A stretch of DNA of 64,000 bases, from NCBI RefSeq assembly GCF_003443875.1, contig NZ_CP027482.1, positions 2,356,001-2,420,000 on the forward strand, read 5' to 3'. Below the pieces are notes generated by a model. The model worked only from the letters and a program-made list of their open reading frames with translations. It searched no databases and was not told the origin of the DNA. The translations under genes were made by a program, and so were the position numbers. The stretch's first letter is position 1; the number at the start of each line of letters is the position of its first letter. This document shows, piece by piece, positions 8,309 through 16,332 of this stretch. This stretch comes from Aeromicrobium sp. A1-2. Its GTDB lineage: Bacteria > Actinomycetota > Actinomycetes > Propionibacteriales > Nocardioidaceae.

Positions 8309-9015
8309 GCGCGACGGACGCCCCGGACGCAGAGGTAGCCGACCATCCACAGCTCACCGACGGTCGCGGGGACGACCAGCAGGTCGAGCGTCACGCCGGC
8401 GTCGGGGAGGACATGGCTCAGCAGTGCGCTGACGACGTAGCCCGCACCGCCGACCATGAGGACCCAGCCGAGCAGGTCGGGCATCCAGCCCGACTGCCGG
8501 ACGAGCCAGCCCATCGGGATCAGCCAGAGACCGAAGAAGATCCCGCCGATGAGCCACAGGTGTTCGCTCACGACGTACAGCAGCTGAGCGGTGCCGGCCG
8601 CCCCGCCGCCGACGGCCAGTGTGGCGTCCCGGCTGACATCCAGGGCCGTCGCGATCAGGGCGACGCTGCCGAGCATCGCCACCGCATTGACCAGACCGAA
8701 AGCCGCGATCGAACCCGCAGCGAAGGTGTTGACGCTCCTGAACAGCCGGTAGAACCACAGCGCGACGAGCGCCTGTGTGATCACGACACCCATCTCCATC
8801 ACGATCCCCAGCCGGGCCAGAGCCTCGCGTTCGGTCAGGTTGGCCAGGGTCGCCTCGGCGTCGTCCGCGGCAAACAGCTGGCTGCGGATCAGCAGGTAGC
8901 CGACCAGCCCGGTCAGCGCCAGCCCGAGGTAAAGCAGGCCGGTCGTGCGGGCTGTGCGCACCAGCTCCGGCGTGATCGACTCAGGTCGAGGACTCGCGGT
9001 CGTGGCGGTGGTCAT
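8305..9015 (-). CDS. DUF4386 integral membrane protein
   Basis: This 236-residue protein has six hydrophobic helices and DUF4386 hallmarks: TGLLYLGLALTGLVGYLLIRSQL, then TEREALARLGIVMEMGVVITQALVALWFYRLF, and FFGLWLIPMGWLV. The family is abundant in Actinobacteria and functionally unknown. A ribosome binding site (AAGGAG) precedes the ATG at 9015. It is first gene of a two-gene operon with the quinone oxidoreductase. The promoter lies inside the doubled operator shared with the TetR gene. Confidence 0.88.
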   Translation of the reverse strand: MTTATTASPRPESITPELVRTARTTGLLYLGLALTGLVGYLLIRSQLFAADDAEATLANLTEREALARLGIVMEMGVVITQALVALWFYRLFRSVNTFAAGSIAAFGLVNAVAMLGSVALIATALDVSRDATLAVGGGAAGTAQLLYVVSEHLWLIGGIFFGLWLIPMGWLVRQSGWMPDLLGWVLMVGGAGYVVSALLSHVLPDAGVTLDLLVVPATVGELWMVGYLCVRGVRRA

Positions 9016-9031
9016 GGGATCTCCTTGGGTG

Positions 9032-9064
9032 CCTTACAGCGTAAGAATGACATACAGCGTAAGG
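9032..9064. promoter_or_regulatory. Doubled palindromic operator between TetR gene and its divergent targets
   Basis: Two copies of TACAGCGTAAG lie 19 bp apart. The first sits in TTACAGCGTAA, a short palindrome (TTAC/GTAA around AGC), and the whole 33-bp block is bounded by CCTTAC and GTAAGG. It lies 16 bp upstream of the DUF4386 start and 25 bp upstream of the TetR GTG, which is the expected position for binding by the adjacent TetR-family repressor. Confidence 0.75.
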
Positions 9065-9089
9065 TTTGCGCAAGAGACGAGGAGATGGT

Positions 9090-9803
9090 GTGACGACGCG
9101 TGAAGTACGGACGCCCCTGAGCCGGGAGCGGGTGCTCGTTGCGGCGATCGCCCTGGCCGATGCCGAGGGCATGTCGGCCGTGACGATGCGCCGGCTCGCC
9201 GCCGACGTCGGCGTCGAGGCGATGTCGCTCTACCACCACGTGCCGGGCAAGGCGGGCCTGCTCGACGGGCTCGCCGAGGCCGTGATCGTCCGGATCCACG
9301 CGGCCGTCGACGCTGCGGTGTCGGCCGACGACGACTGGCGTACGGCCGTGCGCCATCGCTGCCTCGCGGCCCGCAGCGTCATGGTCGACCACCGCTGGGC
9401 GCCGGGTCTGCTCGGATCTCGCTCGAGCATCCCTACGAGTCTGTACCCGTACTACGAGGAGATCCTCGCGACGATGATCCGCGGGGGCCTGGGCTATCAC
9501 CTGGCGCACCAGGGCATCCACGCCCTCGGGACCATGGTGCTCGGGTTCACCCAGGAGCTGTTCACCCCTGACTCCGAGGGCGGCACGCTCGACGAGGAGG
9601 CCGCCGAGGCCGAGCTCGCCGCGATGGCCGAGATGCTCCCCCACCTGACCGCGATGGTCGCCTCGGAGGTCCACGACGCCGGCGAGGATCCACTCGGCTG
9701 GTGCGACAGCCAGAACGAGTTCGAGTTCACGCTGGACCTGCTGCTGGACGGGTTGGCCCGGGCGTCGGACTCGCTGGCGAGGCACCGCACGACGACGGCT
9801 TAG
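9090..9803 (+). CDS. TetR/AcrR-family transcriptional repressor
   Basis: This 237-residue regulator begins with a TetR helix-turn-helix (SRERVLVAAIALADAEGMSAVTM, then RRLAADVGVEAMSLYHHVPGK). Its C-terminal ligand domain is of the tetracycline-repressor type (DWRTAVRHRCLAARSVMVDHRWAP and so on). GTG at 9090 is preceded by AGGAG 7 nt upstream, so it is preferred over the TTG at 9066. It most likely binds the doubled operator at 9032-9064 and controls the DUF4386-oxidoreductase pair and itself. The inducer is unknown. Confidence 0.92.
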   Translation: MTTREVRTPLSRERVLVAAIALADAEGMSAVTMRRLAADVGVEAMSLYHHVPGKAGLLDGLAEAVIVRIHAAVDAAVSADDDWRTAVRHRCLAARSVMVDHRWAPGLLGSRSSIPTSLYPYYEEILATMIRGGLGYHLAHQGIHALGTMVLGFTQELFTPDSEGGTLDEEAAEAELAAMAEMLPHLTAMVASEVHDAGEDPLGWCDSQNEFEFTLDLLLDGLARASDSLARHRTTTA

Positions 9804-9928
9804 CACCGCGGCGGTTTCATCGGGGTGCGCAGTGCCCACTGAAGTGCCTTCTTGCCGATGGACACGCTCTCGATCATGCTCGAGAGGTACCCGCACGTGT
9901 CGGAACCGCTACCAGTCGAGGACCCTCC

Positions 9929-10762
9929 ATGGCGACGTCACCCAAGACCATCCTGCTCACGGGTTCGACCGACGGCATCGGCCTGGCGACCGCGACCCGG
10001 CTGGCCGCGCTGGGCCACCACCTCCTCCTGCACGGCCGGGACCGGGCCAAGGTGGCCCACACCCAGCGAGCCGTCCGCGCGACGAACGGGGGCGGCGCGG
10101 TCTCGACCTTCGTGGCCGACCTCTCGCGACTCTCAGACGTCGAGGCCCTCGCGGCAGCCGTGAAGGAGGGGCACCCGCACCTCGACGTGCTGATCAACAA
10201 TGCCGGAGTGTTCCGCACTCCCGAGCCCGTCACCAGCGACGGGCTCGACACGCGCTTCGTCGTCAACACGATCAGCCCCTACCTGCTGACCAGGCTCCTG
10301 CTTCCGCTGCTCGGACCCACGGATCGAGTCATCAATCTCTCGTCGGCGGCCCAGGCGCCGGTCGACCTGCGCGCCCTCGCCGGCAAGGAGACCCTGTCCG
10401 ACGGCGCCGCGTACGCGCAGAGCAAGCTCGCCCTGACCATGTGGTCGCGCCATCTGGCCACGACCCTCGAGCGGGGGCCAGTGATGGTCGCGGTCAATCC
10501 CGGGTCGTTGCTCGCCACCAAGATGGTCAAGGAGGGGTATGGCATCGACGGCAACGACATCGGCATCGGCGCCGACATCCTGGTCCGAGCCGCTGTCGGC
10601 ACCGACTTCGCGGAAGCCTCCGGGACCTACTACGACAACGACGCCGGCCGCTTCGCCGCTCCGCACCCGGACGCCCTCGACCCAGAGCTGAACCTCGCCC
10701 TGACGGACCAGATCGACGCCATCATCGCCACACACGTCCAGAACGCGACCCCACCGTCGTGA
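9929..10762 (+). CDS. Short-chain dehydrogenase/reductase (SDR)
   Basis: This 277-residue SDR has TILLTGSTDGIGLATATRLAALG (TGxxxGIG cofactor loop), HLDVLINNAGVF (NNAG), RVINLSSAAQAP (catalytic Ser) and AYAQSKLALTMW (YxxxK). It resembles protochlorophyllide-reductase/retinol-dehydrogenase-like SDRs that oxidise or reduce lipophilic alcohols, but the substrate is open. The ATG at 9929 gives the standard N terminus; longer forms are not supported. It is preceded by 125 bp after the TetR gene and is followed by 129 bp with nothing recognisable. Confidence 0.9.
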   Translation: MATSPKTILLTGSTDGIGLATATRLAALGHHLLLHGRDRAKVAHTQRAVRATNGGGAVSTFVADLSRLSDVEALAAAVKEGHPHLDVLINNAGVFRTPEPVTSDGLDTRFVVNTISPYLLTRLLLPLLGPTDRVINLSSAAQAPVDLRALAGKETLSDGAAYAQSKLALTMWSRHLATTLERGPVMVAVNPGSLLATKMVKEGYGIDGNDIGIGADILVRAAVGTDFAEASGTYYDNDAGRFAAPHPDALDPELNLALTDQIDAIIATHVQNATPPS

Positions 10763-10891
10763 CTTTCCGCGGACGGGGAGGACTAGAAGATCGACCGGGC
10801 ACTCCACGTTGTCGTAGCTGGACAGCTGCCCCGGATGTCAGCCGATCATGACCGGCCGACCACCGACCTGTCGCTCGGTGTCAGTGGCTGG

Positions 10892-11701
10892 TCACGGCAC
10901 GACCACCACAGGGCACGTTGCCAACCGCGCACAGGCATCACCCACGGCACCGAGCGCGCTGTGGACGATCCCCTGGGTGCCGTGCCGACCCACGACCAGA
11001 AGGTTCGAGTCGAGGCTGGCGGTGAGAAGCACGTCGACCGGTTCGCCGGCCATGACGCGGGTCTGGACGACCGGAACTCCCGCTATCTCGGCGGCGTCGG
11101 CCACCGCTTGCGTTGCGTCCGACCTCGACCAGTGGCTGCTCGCGGACGTATGGGGGTAGGCGGACACGATCTGCACACTGGCCCCCACCACCAGCGCGAA
11201 CTCGGTGGCCCAGGCCACCGCGGCGTCGCTCGTGACGGAGCCGTCGACACCCACCGTCACGGTCCCTCGACCCTCCTGCGGCTGGGGTCGCGGCGTGGCG
11301 ACCGCCCTCGTCTGGTGCGGACCTGCGGGGCCACTGGCCCGGATGATCTCGCCATCACCGTCGACCTCGATCAGCAAGCAAGAGAGGTCTGCGCGCAGCC
11401 TGGCCATCACGATGTCTGCGACACCCGCCGCTGAGTCGGCCGAGGACTGCACCACCAGGATGTCCGCCTCCGCGGTGCGCCTGGACAGGACCTCCACCGG
11501 ATCGCCCTGCTCGACCACCGCGTCGAGCGGAATGTTCGGCCGGGATCCATCAGGACCGACGCTGACGACCCGGATCTGTGCCCGGTCGACCAGCGCCCGC
11601 TCCAGCGCGTAGGCGAGCGCGCCTGCGTACGGACGCCCCTGCACGATGCCAATGACCATCACGGCATGACGGGATTGCAGGTGCTCCAAGGTCGCTGTCA
11701 T
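10892..11701 (-). CDS. Tandem-domain universal stress protein
   Basis: This 269-residue protein has two UspA-like domains. The first (residues about 8-125) is diverged and lacks a clear nucleotide motif. The second (about 130-268) has VTVGVDGSVTSDAAVAWATEFA and ends VVGRHGTQGIVHSALGAVGDACA, the G-x2-G-x9-G ATP-binding pattern, then PVVVVP. Such proteins bind ATP and act in dormancy or stress responses in Actinobacteria. The start could also be ATG at 11713, four residues upstream; neither has a strong ribosome binding site. Confidence 0.85.
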   Translation of the reverse strand: MTATLEHLQSRHAVMVIGIVQGRPYAGALAYALERALVDRAQIRVVSVGPDGSRPNIPLDAVVEQGDPVEVLSRRTAEADILVVQSSADSAAGVADIVMARLRADLSCLLIEVDGDGEIIRASGPAGPHQTRAVATPRPQPQEGRGTVTVGVDGSVTSDAAVAWATEFALVVGASVQIVSAYPHTSASSHWSRSDATQAVADAAEIAGVPVVQTRVMAGEPVDVLLTASLDSNLLVVGRHGTQGIVHSALGAVGDACARLATCPVVVVP

Positions 11702-11807
11702 AAGCCTTAGCATCTCAGCAGCCGCGGGCCGGCAACATCGACCAGATTCCTGACTTGGTGGGACCTTTGGCCCGTGCGGATCGCGCGACCGGCAGTCCGG
11801 CCCCGGC

Positions 11808-12515
11808 ATGAGTCACGCTCACCGTGGTGCGCTCGGGCCCAGCAGCGCTGGTGCTAACCGTTGTAGTCCGGCGGCACGACGGCCCGCCCCGATCCTCATC
11901 GGTCCGGTGCTGAACGACGCGGGCTACATCACCGGCGGCGGCCAGGACACCCGGGTGATCTGGGGCTGCATGCTCGACGTGGTGAACGCCCTGACTGCCG
12001 TCGGATCCGCCGTCGCGCTGTTCCCCGTGCTACGGCGCCGCAACGAGTCGCTGGCGCTGGGCTTCGTGACCTCTCGGCTGATCGAGGCCGCCATCATCAT
12101 GATCGGGGTCGTCAGCCTCCTCGCCGTGGTGACGCTCCGGCAGGACTACGCCGGCCTCGGCGCGGACGCGACCACACTGACGACGACCGGCACCGCCCTG
12201 GTGGACCTCCGCAACTGGACCTTCCTGCTCGGCCCCGGTCTGGTGCCCGCGATCAACGCGCTGCTGCTCGGCACGATCCTCTACCGATCGCGCCTGGTGC
12301 CCCGCATCATCCCGACCGTGGGCCTGATCGGCGCTCCGCTGCTCCTCGGCTCGGCGATCGCGACTCTCTTCGGAGTCTTCGACCAGGTGTCCGGGCCGGC
12401 GACGCTGCTGGCCCTCCCCATCGCCGCCTGGGAGCTCACACTCGGATGCTGGATGGCGTTCAGGGGCTTCGACCGCACAGCGGTCTCTGCCCTGACCGAT
12501 CACGAGCCGGCTTGA
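11808..12515 (+). CDS. DUF4386 membrane protein with an abnormal N terminus
   Basis: The frame carries a clear DUF4386 core: GPVLNDAGYITGGGQDTRV, then WGCMLDVVNALTAVGSAVALFPVLRRRNESLALGF and LEAAIIMIGVVSLLAVVTLRQ (approximate boundaries). Family members normally have a first membrane helix just before GPVLND. Here the preceding 33 residues (MSHAHRGALGPSSAGANRCS and on) are Arg/Ser/Pro-rich and not hydrophobic. The N terminus may be truncated or frameshifted, or translation may begin elsewhere. Five helices remain. Function is unknown in any case. Confidence 0.7.
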   Translation: MSHAHRGALGPSSAGANRCSPAARRPAPILIGPVLNDAGYITGGGQDTRVIWGCMLDVVNALTAVGSAVALFPVLRRRNESLALGFVTSRLIEAAIIMIGVVSLLAVVTLRQDYAGLGADATTLTTTGTALVDLRNWTFLLGPGLVPAINALLLGTILYRSRLVPRIIPTVGLIGAPLLLGSAIATLFGVFDQVSGPATLLALPIAAWELTLGCWMAFRGFDRTAVSALTDHEPA

Positions 12516-12564
12516 CCGCTTTTCGCGCCGAGGGCGGTTCCGCGCGTGACGGAGCCGTCCTCGG

Positions 12565-13026
12565 CTACGCCATGAGCCTCTCGCGAACCCAGCTCGGCGA
12601 CGGGTTGGTGTGCGCGTCCTCGCCGACGAACACCGTGGGCACGGTCTCGTTGCCGCCGTTGACCTCACGGACGCGGGCCGAAGCCCGGTCGTCGCGCGAG
12701 ACATCGACCCACACCGCCCGGCTGCCGATCCTCCCGAGCAAGAGACGCATCCGGAAGCAGTAGGTGCAGCCCGGGCGCCAGTAGATCAGCGGTACCCCGC
12801 GTGCCGCGGCTTCCGCGCGGGCCGCCGCGTCGCTGAGCGACCGGGGGAAGAACAGCGGCGAGAAGCCCACCGCAGCGACCAGCAGGACGATCCCGATCGC
12901 GACGGACACGGCGTCCCTCCCGCCCGGCGCGAGGACCACGGCGGCCGCGAGGGCCAGCGAACCTGCGGGGAGCCAGCGCATCACGGTGCTGCGCACCCGT
13001 CCAGCGATGCCCTCATCAGCGTCCAC
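12565..13026 (-). CDS. Membrane-anchored glutaredoxin/thioredoxin-like protein
   Basis: This 153-residue protein has two N-terminal hydrophobic segments (LPAGSLALAAAVVLAPGG; VSVAIGIVLLVAAVGFSPLFF). A glutaredoxin domain follows: LIYWRPGCTYCFRMRLLLG with a CxxC redox motif, and NGGNETVPTVFVGEDAHTNP with the cis-proline TVP. The layout suggests a redox domain tethered to the membrane, probably reduced by mycothiol (mycoredoxin-like) as in other Actinobacteria; this is inference. The start may instead be an internal ATG at residue 16. It converges with the preceding DUF4386 gene. Confidence 0.82.
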   Translation of the reverse strand: MDADEGIAGRVRSTVMRWLPAGSLALAAAVVLAPGGRDAVSVAIGIVLLVAAVGFSPLFFPRSLSDAAARAEAAARGVPLIYWRPGCTYCFRMRLLLGRIGSRAVWVDVSRDDRASARVREVNGGNETVPTVFVGEDAHTNPSPSWVRERLMA

Positions 13027-13186
13027 ACCGCCACGGTACGCCGACCGCTCCAGCCGGATCGCACCCTTGAGCGGTACGCGGTAGCTACCGTCCTGGGGGG
13101 CGGCGCGGTCGTGAGCTCGACGTCACGGATCCGCACCACTTGACCACCGGGCCATCGAGCTCGAGGTTCACGACACACCTCCAGGG

Positions 13187-14050
13187 TCAGTGCCTGTGGC
13201 CCCGTGCGCGTGGCAGTGCCGCGGCGACCGTCGCACCGATCAGCGCGTAGCCGTCGTCGTTGGCGTGGATGTCGTTGAGCGAGCACATCCACGTCAGCGT
13301 GCAGATCCTGCTGACGTTCGTCGGCACGCCCCCCACGACCGTCGTGTCGTACGACTGGAATGCCGACGCCACGTCGACCGTCGTGCCGTACGGGGCCGTG
13401 ACCGTGGCGATCGTGCTGTTGAGGGCCATCTGCAGGCCGCTGGTCTGTTGGGCCAGGGCGGGATTGGTGAAGTACAACGCGAGGTACGGGTTGTAGTAGT
13501 TCGTGACGACGATCCGCGCGTCCGGGGCGGCTGCGTGGATCTTCGCGAGGCTCGTGTGCAGGTTGGCACCCAGGACCGCCAGCCTCTCCTGGATGCACGC
13601 GTTCTGGTCCGTGGCCCGCAGGCACGGGGTGACGTCGTTCGCACCGATCGTCATCGTCACGAGGCTGGTCGTGCGCCGGTGCGCGCGCATGAACGCCAGG
13701 GCCTGGTCGAGCTGGTTGCCCTTGACGTAGTCGCAGCGGCCACCGTCGACGAGCGTCGTGCTCGTCTCGCCGGAGCAGGCGAGGTTGCGCAGCTTGGTCT
13801 TGCGCGCCGTGCGCTTCTCCGCGGCCAGCACGGCACCGACGTAGCCGCCGGTCTTGTCGTCGCCGGCATTCGGCTGGTAGCCGGCGGCCAGCGAATCGCC
13901 GAGGGCGACGTACCAACCGGTCGCGTGCGACGACCCGTGGTGGCTTCCGTGATGTCCCGTTCCGGCTTGCGCCGTCGTACCGGTCAGACCGATCGACATC
14001 GTGGCCATGGCCAGCGCCACGACCGCCAATCTCCTGCAATAACGCACCAT
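13187..14050 (-). CDS. Secreted SGNH/GDSL-type esterase/lipase
   Basis: This 287-residue protein has a signal peptide (MVRYCRRLAVVALAMATMS, then a cleavage site near AQA-G). The mature SGNH hydrolase shows block I ALGDSLAAGY with nucleophile Ser53, block II around LACSGETS, block III TIGANDV and block V NDIHANDDGY with the catalytic Asp-His. A His-rich linker (GHHGSHHGSSHATG) follows the signal peptide. It resembles actinobacterial secreted lipases with three disulfides; Cys residues are present in pairs. The start is fixed by AGAGGGA ahead of the ATG. Confidence 0.92.
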   Translation of the reverse strand: MVRYCRRLAVVALAMATMSIGLTGTTAQAGTGHHGSHHGSSHATGWYVALGDSLAAGYQPNAGDDKTGGYVGAVLAAEKRTARKTKLRNLACSGETSTTLVDGGRCDYVKGNQLDQALAFMRAHRRTTSLVTMTIGANDVTPCLRATDQNACIQERLAVLGANLHTSLAKIHAAAPDARIVVTNYYNPYLALYFTNPALAQQTSGLQMALNSTIATVTAPYGTTVDVASAFQSYDTTVVGGVPTNVSRICTLTWMCSLNDIHANDDGYALIGATVAAALPRARGHRH

Positions 14051-14142
14051 GTGACTCCCTCTCGTCGTTCGCTCAGACTGCCTCATGAAGGGCTCATCTG
14101 ACTAGAGGCGAAGGAAGCACAGAGATCACACAGAATCTTGTG

Positions 14143-14158
14143 ATACCCCTAGGGGTAT
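14143..14158. promoter_or_regulatory. Perfect 16-bp palindrome resembling a CsoR-type copper-responsive operator
   Basis: ATACCCCTAGGGGTAT is a perfect palindrome ending 17 bp before the DUF2202 lipoprotein start. GC tracts flanked by ATAC/GTAT are the known form of CsoR-family operators that answer Cu(I). A second inverted repeat, ATCACA-N8-TGTGAT (14125-14144), overlaps its left edge. No csoR gene is in the window. The metal-response role is inference from the motif. Confidence 0.6.
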
Positions 14159-14175
14159 ACCTATCAGGAGAGACC

Positions 14176-14793
14176 ATGACCCGCCACGTGATTTATCGTC
14201 GAATCGCCACACCGCTCGTCGTCCTCGTGGCGTCGGCGGGACTCATGTCCGCGTGCTCAGGCGCCGGATCGAGCCAGACGCCCCCACCTGCCGACTCCTC
14301 CACGTCCACCAGCGCCCCGTCGACCGCGAGCGCTCCGGCCGCGCCGTCCGACCCCCTCGCGGCCGCAGCATGGGAGGCCCTGATGGCTCCGACCGGCGAA
14401 TATGCCGCGGCGGCCTCCTACGCTGCCGTGATCGAAAAGTTCGGTGAGGTAGAGCCATACGCGTCGATCAAGGCCGCCGAGGAGCAGCACATCGCGGCCC
14501 TGACCCGCCAGCTGGAGCGGCGCGGAGTGACCGTTCCCGCCAATCCGTGGCTGGGCCGGGTCGCCGCGCCCGCAGATCTGGCCACAGCCGCAGCAGCCTG
14601 GGCCGATGGCGAGGACGCGAACGTCGCCCTCTACGATCGGCTGCTGTCTGCGGCCGAGTCCGATGCCACGCTGACCCGCGTCTTCACCAACCTGCGGCGA
14701 GCTTCCTTGGACCAGCACCTGCCGATGTTCGAGGCGGCTGCGGAGAACGGCGGGACGCTCTCTGCCGACCAGATGCAGTCCTCGGCGCACTGA
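14176..14793 (+). CDS. DUF2202 (ferritin-like) lipoprotein
   Basis: This 205-residue lipoprotein has an N-terminal signal with lipobox LMSAC, a long Ser/Thr/Pro/Ala linker and a helical DUF2202 domain. EYAAAASYAAVIEKFGE, then SIKAAEEQHIAALTRQLERRG and SLDQHLPMFE supply the Glu and EExH residues expected of a ferritin-like di-metal bundle. It is exported and anchored to the outer face of the membrane. CAGGAG sets the ATG at 14176. The CsoR-like palindrome immediately upstream suggests metal (copper) induction; metal binding is inferred, not shown. Confidence 0.85.
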   Translation: MTRHVIYRRIATPLVVLVASAGLMSACSGAGSSQTPPPADSSTSTSAPSTASAPAAPSDPLAAAAWEALMAPTGEYAAAASYAAVIEKFGEVEPYASIKAAEEQHIAALTRQLERRGVTVPANPWLGRVAAPADLATAAAAWADGEDANVALYDRLLSAAESDATLTRVFTNLRRASLDQHLPMFEAAAENGGTLSADQMQSSAH

Positions 14794-14938
14794 CCCGATG
14801 GTGCAGCGCCGGAGTCGCCGGCCGCCGGTGTTCTGACCCGCCCCGAGGGGCGCGCCGAGCAGTCCACCCGGTCAGGACACGCTGCGTCCGAGCTCGAGGA
14901 ATGGTCCCGGGGACACCGTCCGCGTCTAGTGTGCGGGT

Positions 14939-16309
14939 ATGGGTCTCTACGCCAGACAATCGCTACGTCTGGTGGGGCCGGCCAGCATCATCGCAGCGGT
15001 CGTGGGCATGGCAGCCCTGTGGCTGGCCGCTCGACCCGCCGACCTCGCGACCGGCAACTCCCTGGGCCAGCTGGCCGGCGTCGAGTCGATCCTGCTGATG
15101 TCGATCGCGCTGGTGCTCATCAGCACCCTGCCGTGGGTCGAGACGTACTTCGACGGCATCGACCGCGCTGCCATCTGGCACCGGCGCTGCGCCATCGCCG
15201 GGATCCTGCTGCTGGTTCCACACATCCTGATGTCGCACCGTGGGCAACCGGGCGCACCCTCGTGGGCCGGTCCGGCGGGCGTCATTGCGACGATCGGCCT
15301 CGCCACACTGATCGTGTGGGCCATCCTCCCTCGCTGGCGCACCGTCGTACCCGCCCCCGGTCGGCGCGTGATCGAGGCGATCCACGAGTGGCCTCCTGCC
15401 CGCCTGGTCGCACGCCTGGTGAGCGACTACGAGATCTGGCGCTTCGTGCACCGCACCACGGGCCTGTTCGTGGCCATCGGGTTCGCCCACGGACTGGCAG
15501 ACGCGACGGCCTTCGACGGGCCCCCCGTCCTGCGCTGGACCTACGTCGTCGTCGGGGCAGTCGGTCTGGCGTTCTACATGTACCGGGAGGTGTTCGCCCG
15601 CCGAGGACATGGCCTTCGCGACTACCAGGTGAGCGAGGTCCAGGTCATCGGGCACGGAATGACCGAGATCTCGTTGCGCCCGCTCGGTCGCCCCCTGAGG
15701 TATGCGCCGGGCCAGTTCGCGATGCTGCACCTGGAGACGAAGTCCGGATGGCATCGGCACCCGTTCACGCTCGCGAGCAGCCCGTCCGACCCCGAGGTCC
15801 GGGTCACGATCAAGGCGCTCGGGGACTACACGTCGGCGGTGTCCGACTCCGTGAGACCGGGCATGCCTGCGGTGCTCAGCGGACCGCACGGACGGTTCAC
15901 CCACACGAAGGGCACCTCGCACCAGATCTGGGTCGCCGGTGGGGTCGGCGTCACCCCATTCCTGAGCTGGTTCAGGTCGCTCGAGGAGTTCCCGGCTTCG
16001 GACCGGGTGGACTTCTTCTACTCTGTCGCCGGCGACGCCCCCTACGTCGATGAGATCCAGGCGATCGTCGAGCACCATCCCAACGTCCGGGTCCACGTGA
16101 TCGACTCCACCGTCGCCGGACGGCTGACCGCCGAGGGCGCGCTCGCCATGTCCCGGCCGGCCGACAACGCTCCGGTCCAGACCGACGTTCAGTCGGTATC
16201 GGTGTTCATGTGCGGGCCTGAGCCAATGGTCCAGGCGCTGAGCAGCGGGTTCCGGGAGGCCGGGGTCGCAGCCTCCGCGATCCACCGTGAGTACTTCGAC
16301 TGGCGCTGA
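14939..16309 (+). CDS. Ferric-reductase-like transmembrane flavoprotein (FRE/NOX family)
   Basis: This 456-residue protein has about six membrane helices in residues 10-225, with paired His residues in helices (WHRRCAIAGILLLVPHILMSHRG; FVHRTTGLFVAIGFAHG), the b-type heme ligands of the family. A ferredoxin-reductase module follows: FAD motif HPFTLASSP, NAD motif WVAGGVGVTPFLSWFRSLE, and MCGPEPMVQAL near the end. It would move electrons from NAD(P)H across the membrane to metal ions or oxygen. It lies 146 bp after the DUF2202 gene on the same strand, so a shared metal or redox role is possible. Confidence 0.88.
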   Translation: MGLYARQSLRLVGPASIIAAVVGMAALWLAARPADLATGNSLGQLAGVESILLMSIALVLISTLPWVETYFDGIDRAAIWHRRCAIAGILLLVPHILMSHRGQPGAPSWAGPAGVIATIGLATLIVWAILPRWRTVVPAPGRRVIEAIHEWPPARLVARLVSDYEIWRFVHRTTGLFVAIGFAHGLADATAFDGPPVLRWTYVVVGAVGLAFYMYREVFARRGHGLRDYQVSEVQVIGHGMTEISLRPLGRPLRYAPGQFAMLHLETKSGWHRHPFTLASSPSDPEVRVTIKALGDYTSAVSDSVRPGMPAVLSGPHGRFTHTKGTSHQIWVAGGVGVTPFLSWFRSLEEFPASDRVDFFYSVAGDAPYVDEIQAIVEHHPNVRVHVIDSTVAGRLTAEGALAMSRPADNAPVQTDVQSVSVFMCGPEPMVQALSSGFREAGVAASAIHREYFDWR

Positions 16310-16332
16310 AGCTCGACCCCGCATCCGCGCGA

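Noticed and set aside
14125-14144. CRP-like site ATCACA-N8-TGTGAT
   Set aside because: The arms are in the reverse order to the TGTGA-N6-TCACA consensus, so it is noted only as an inverted repeat beside the CsoR-like palindrome.
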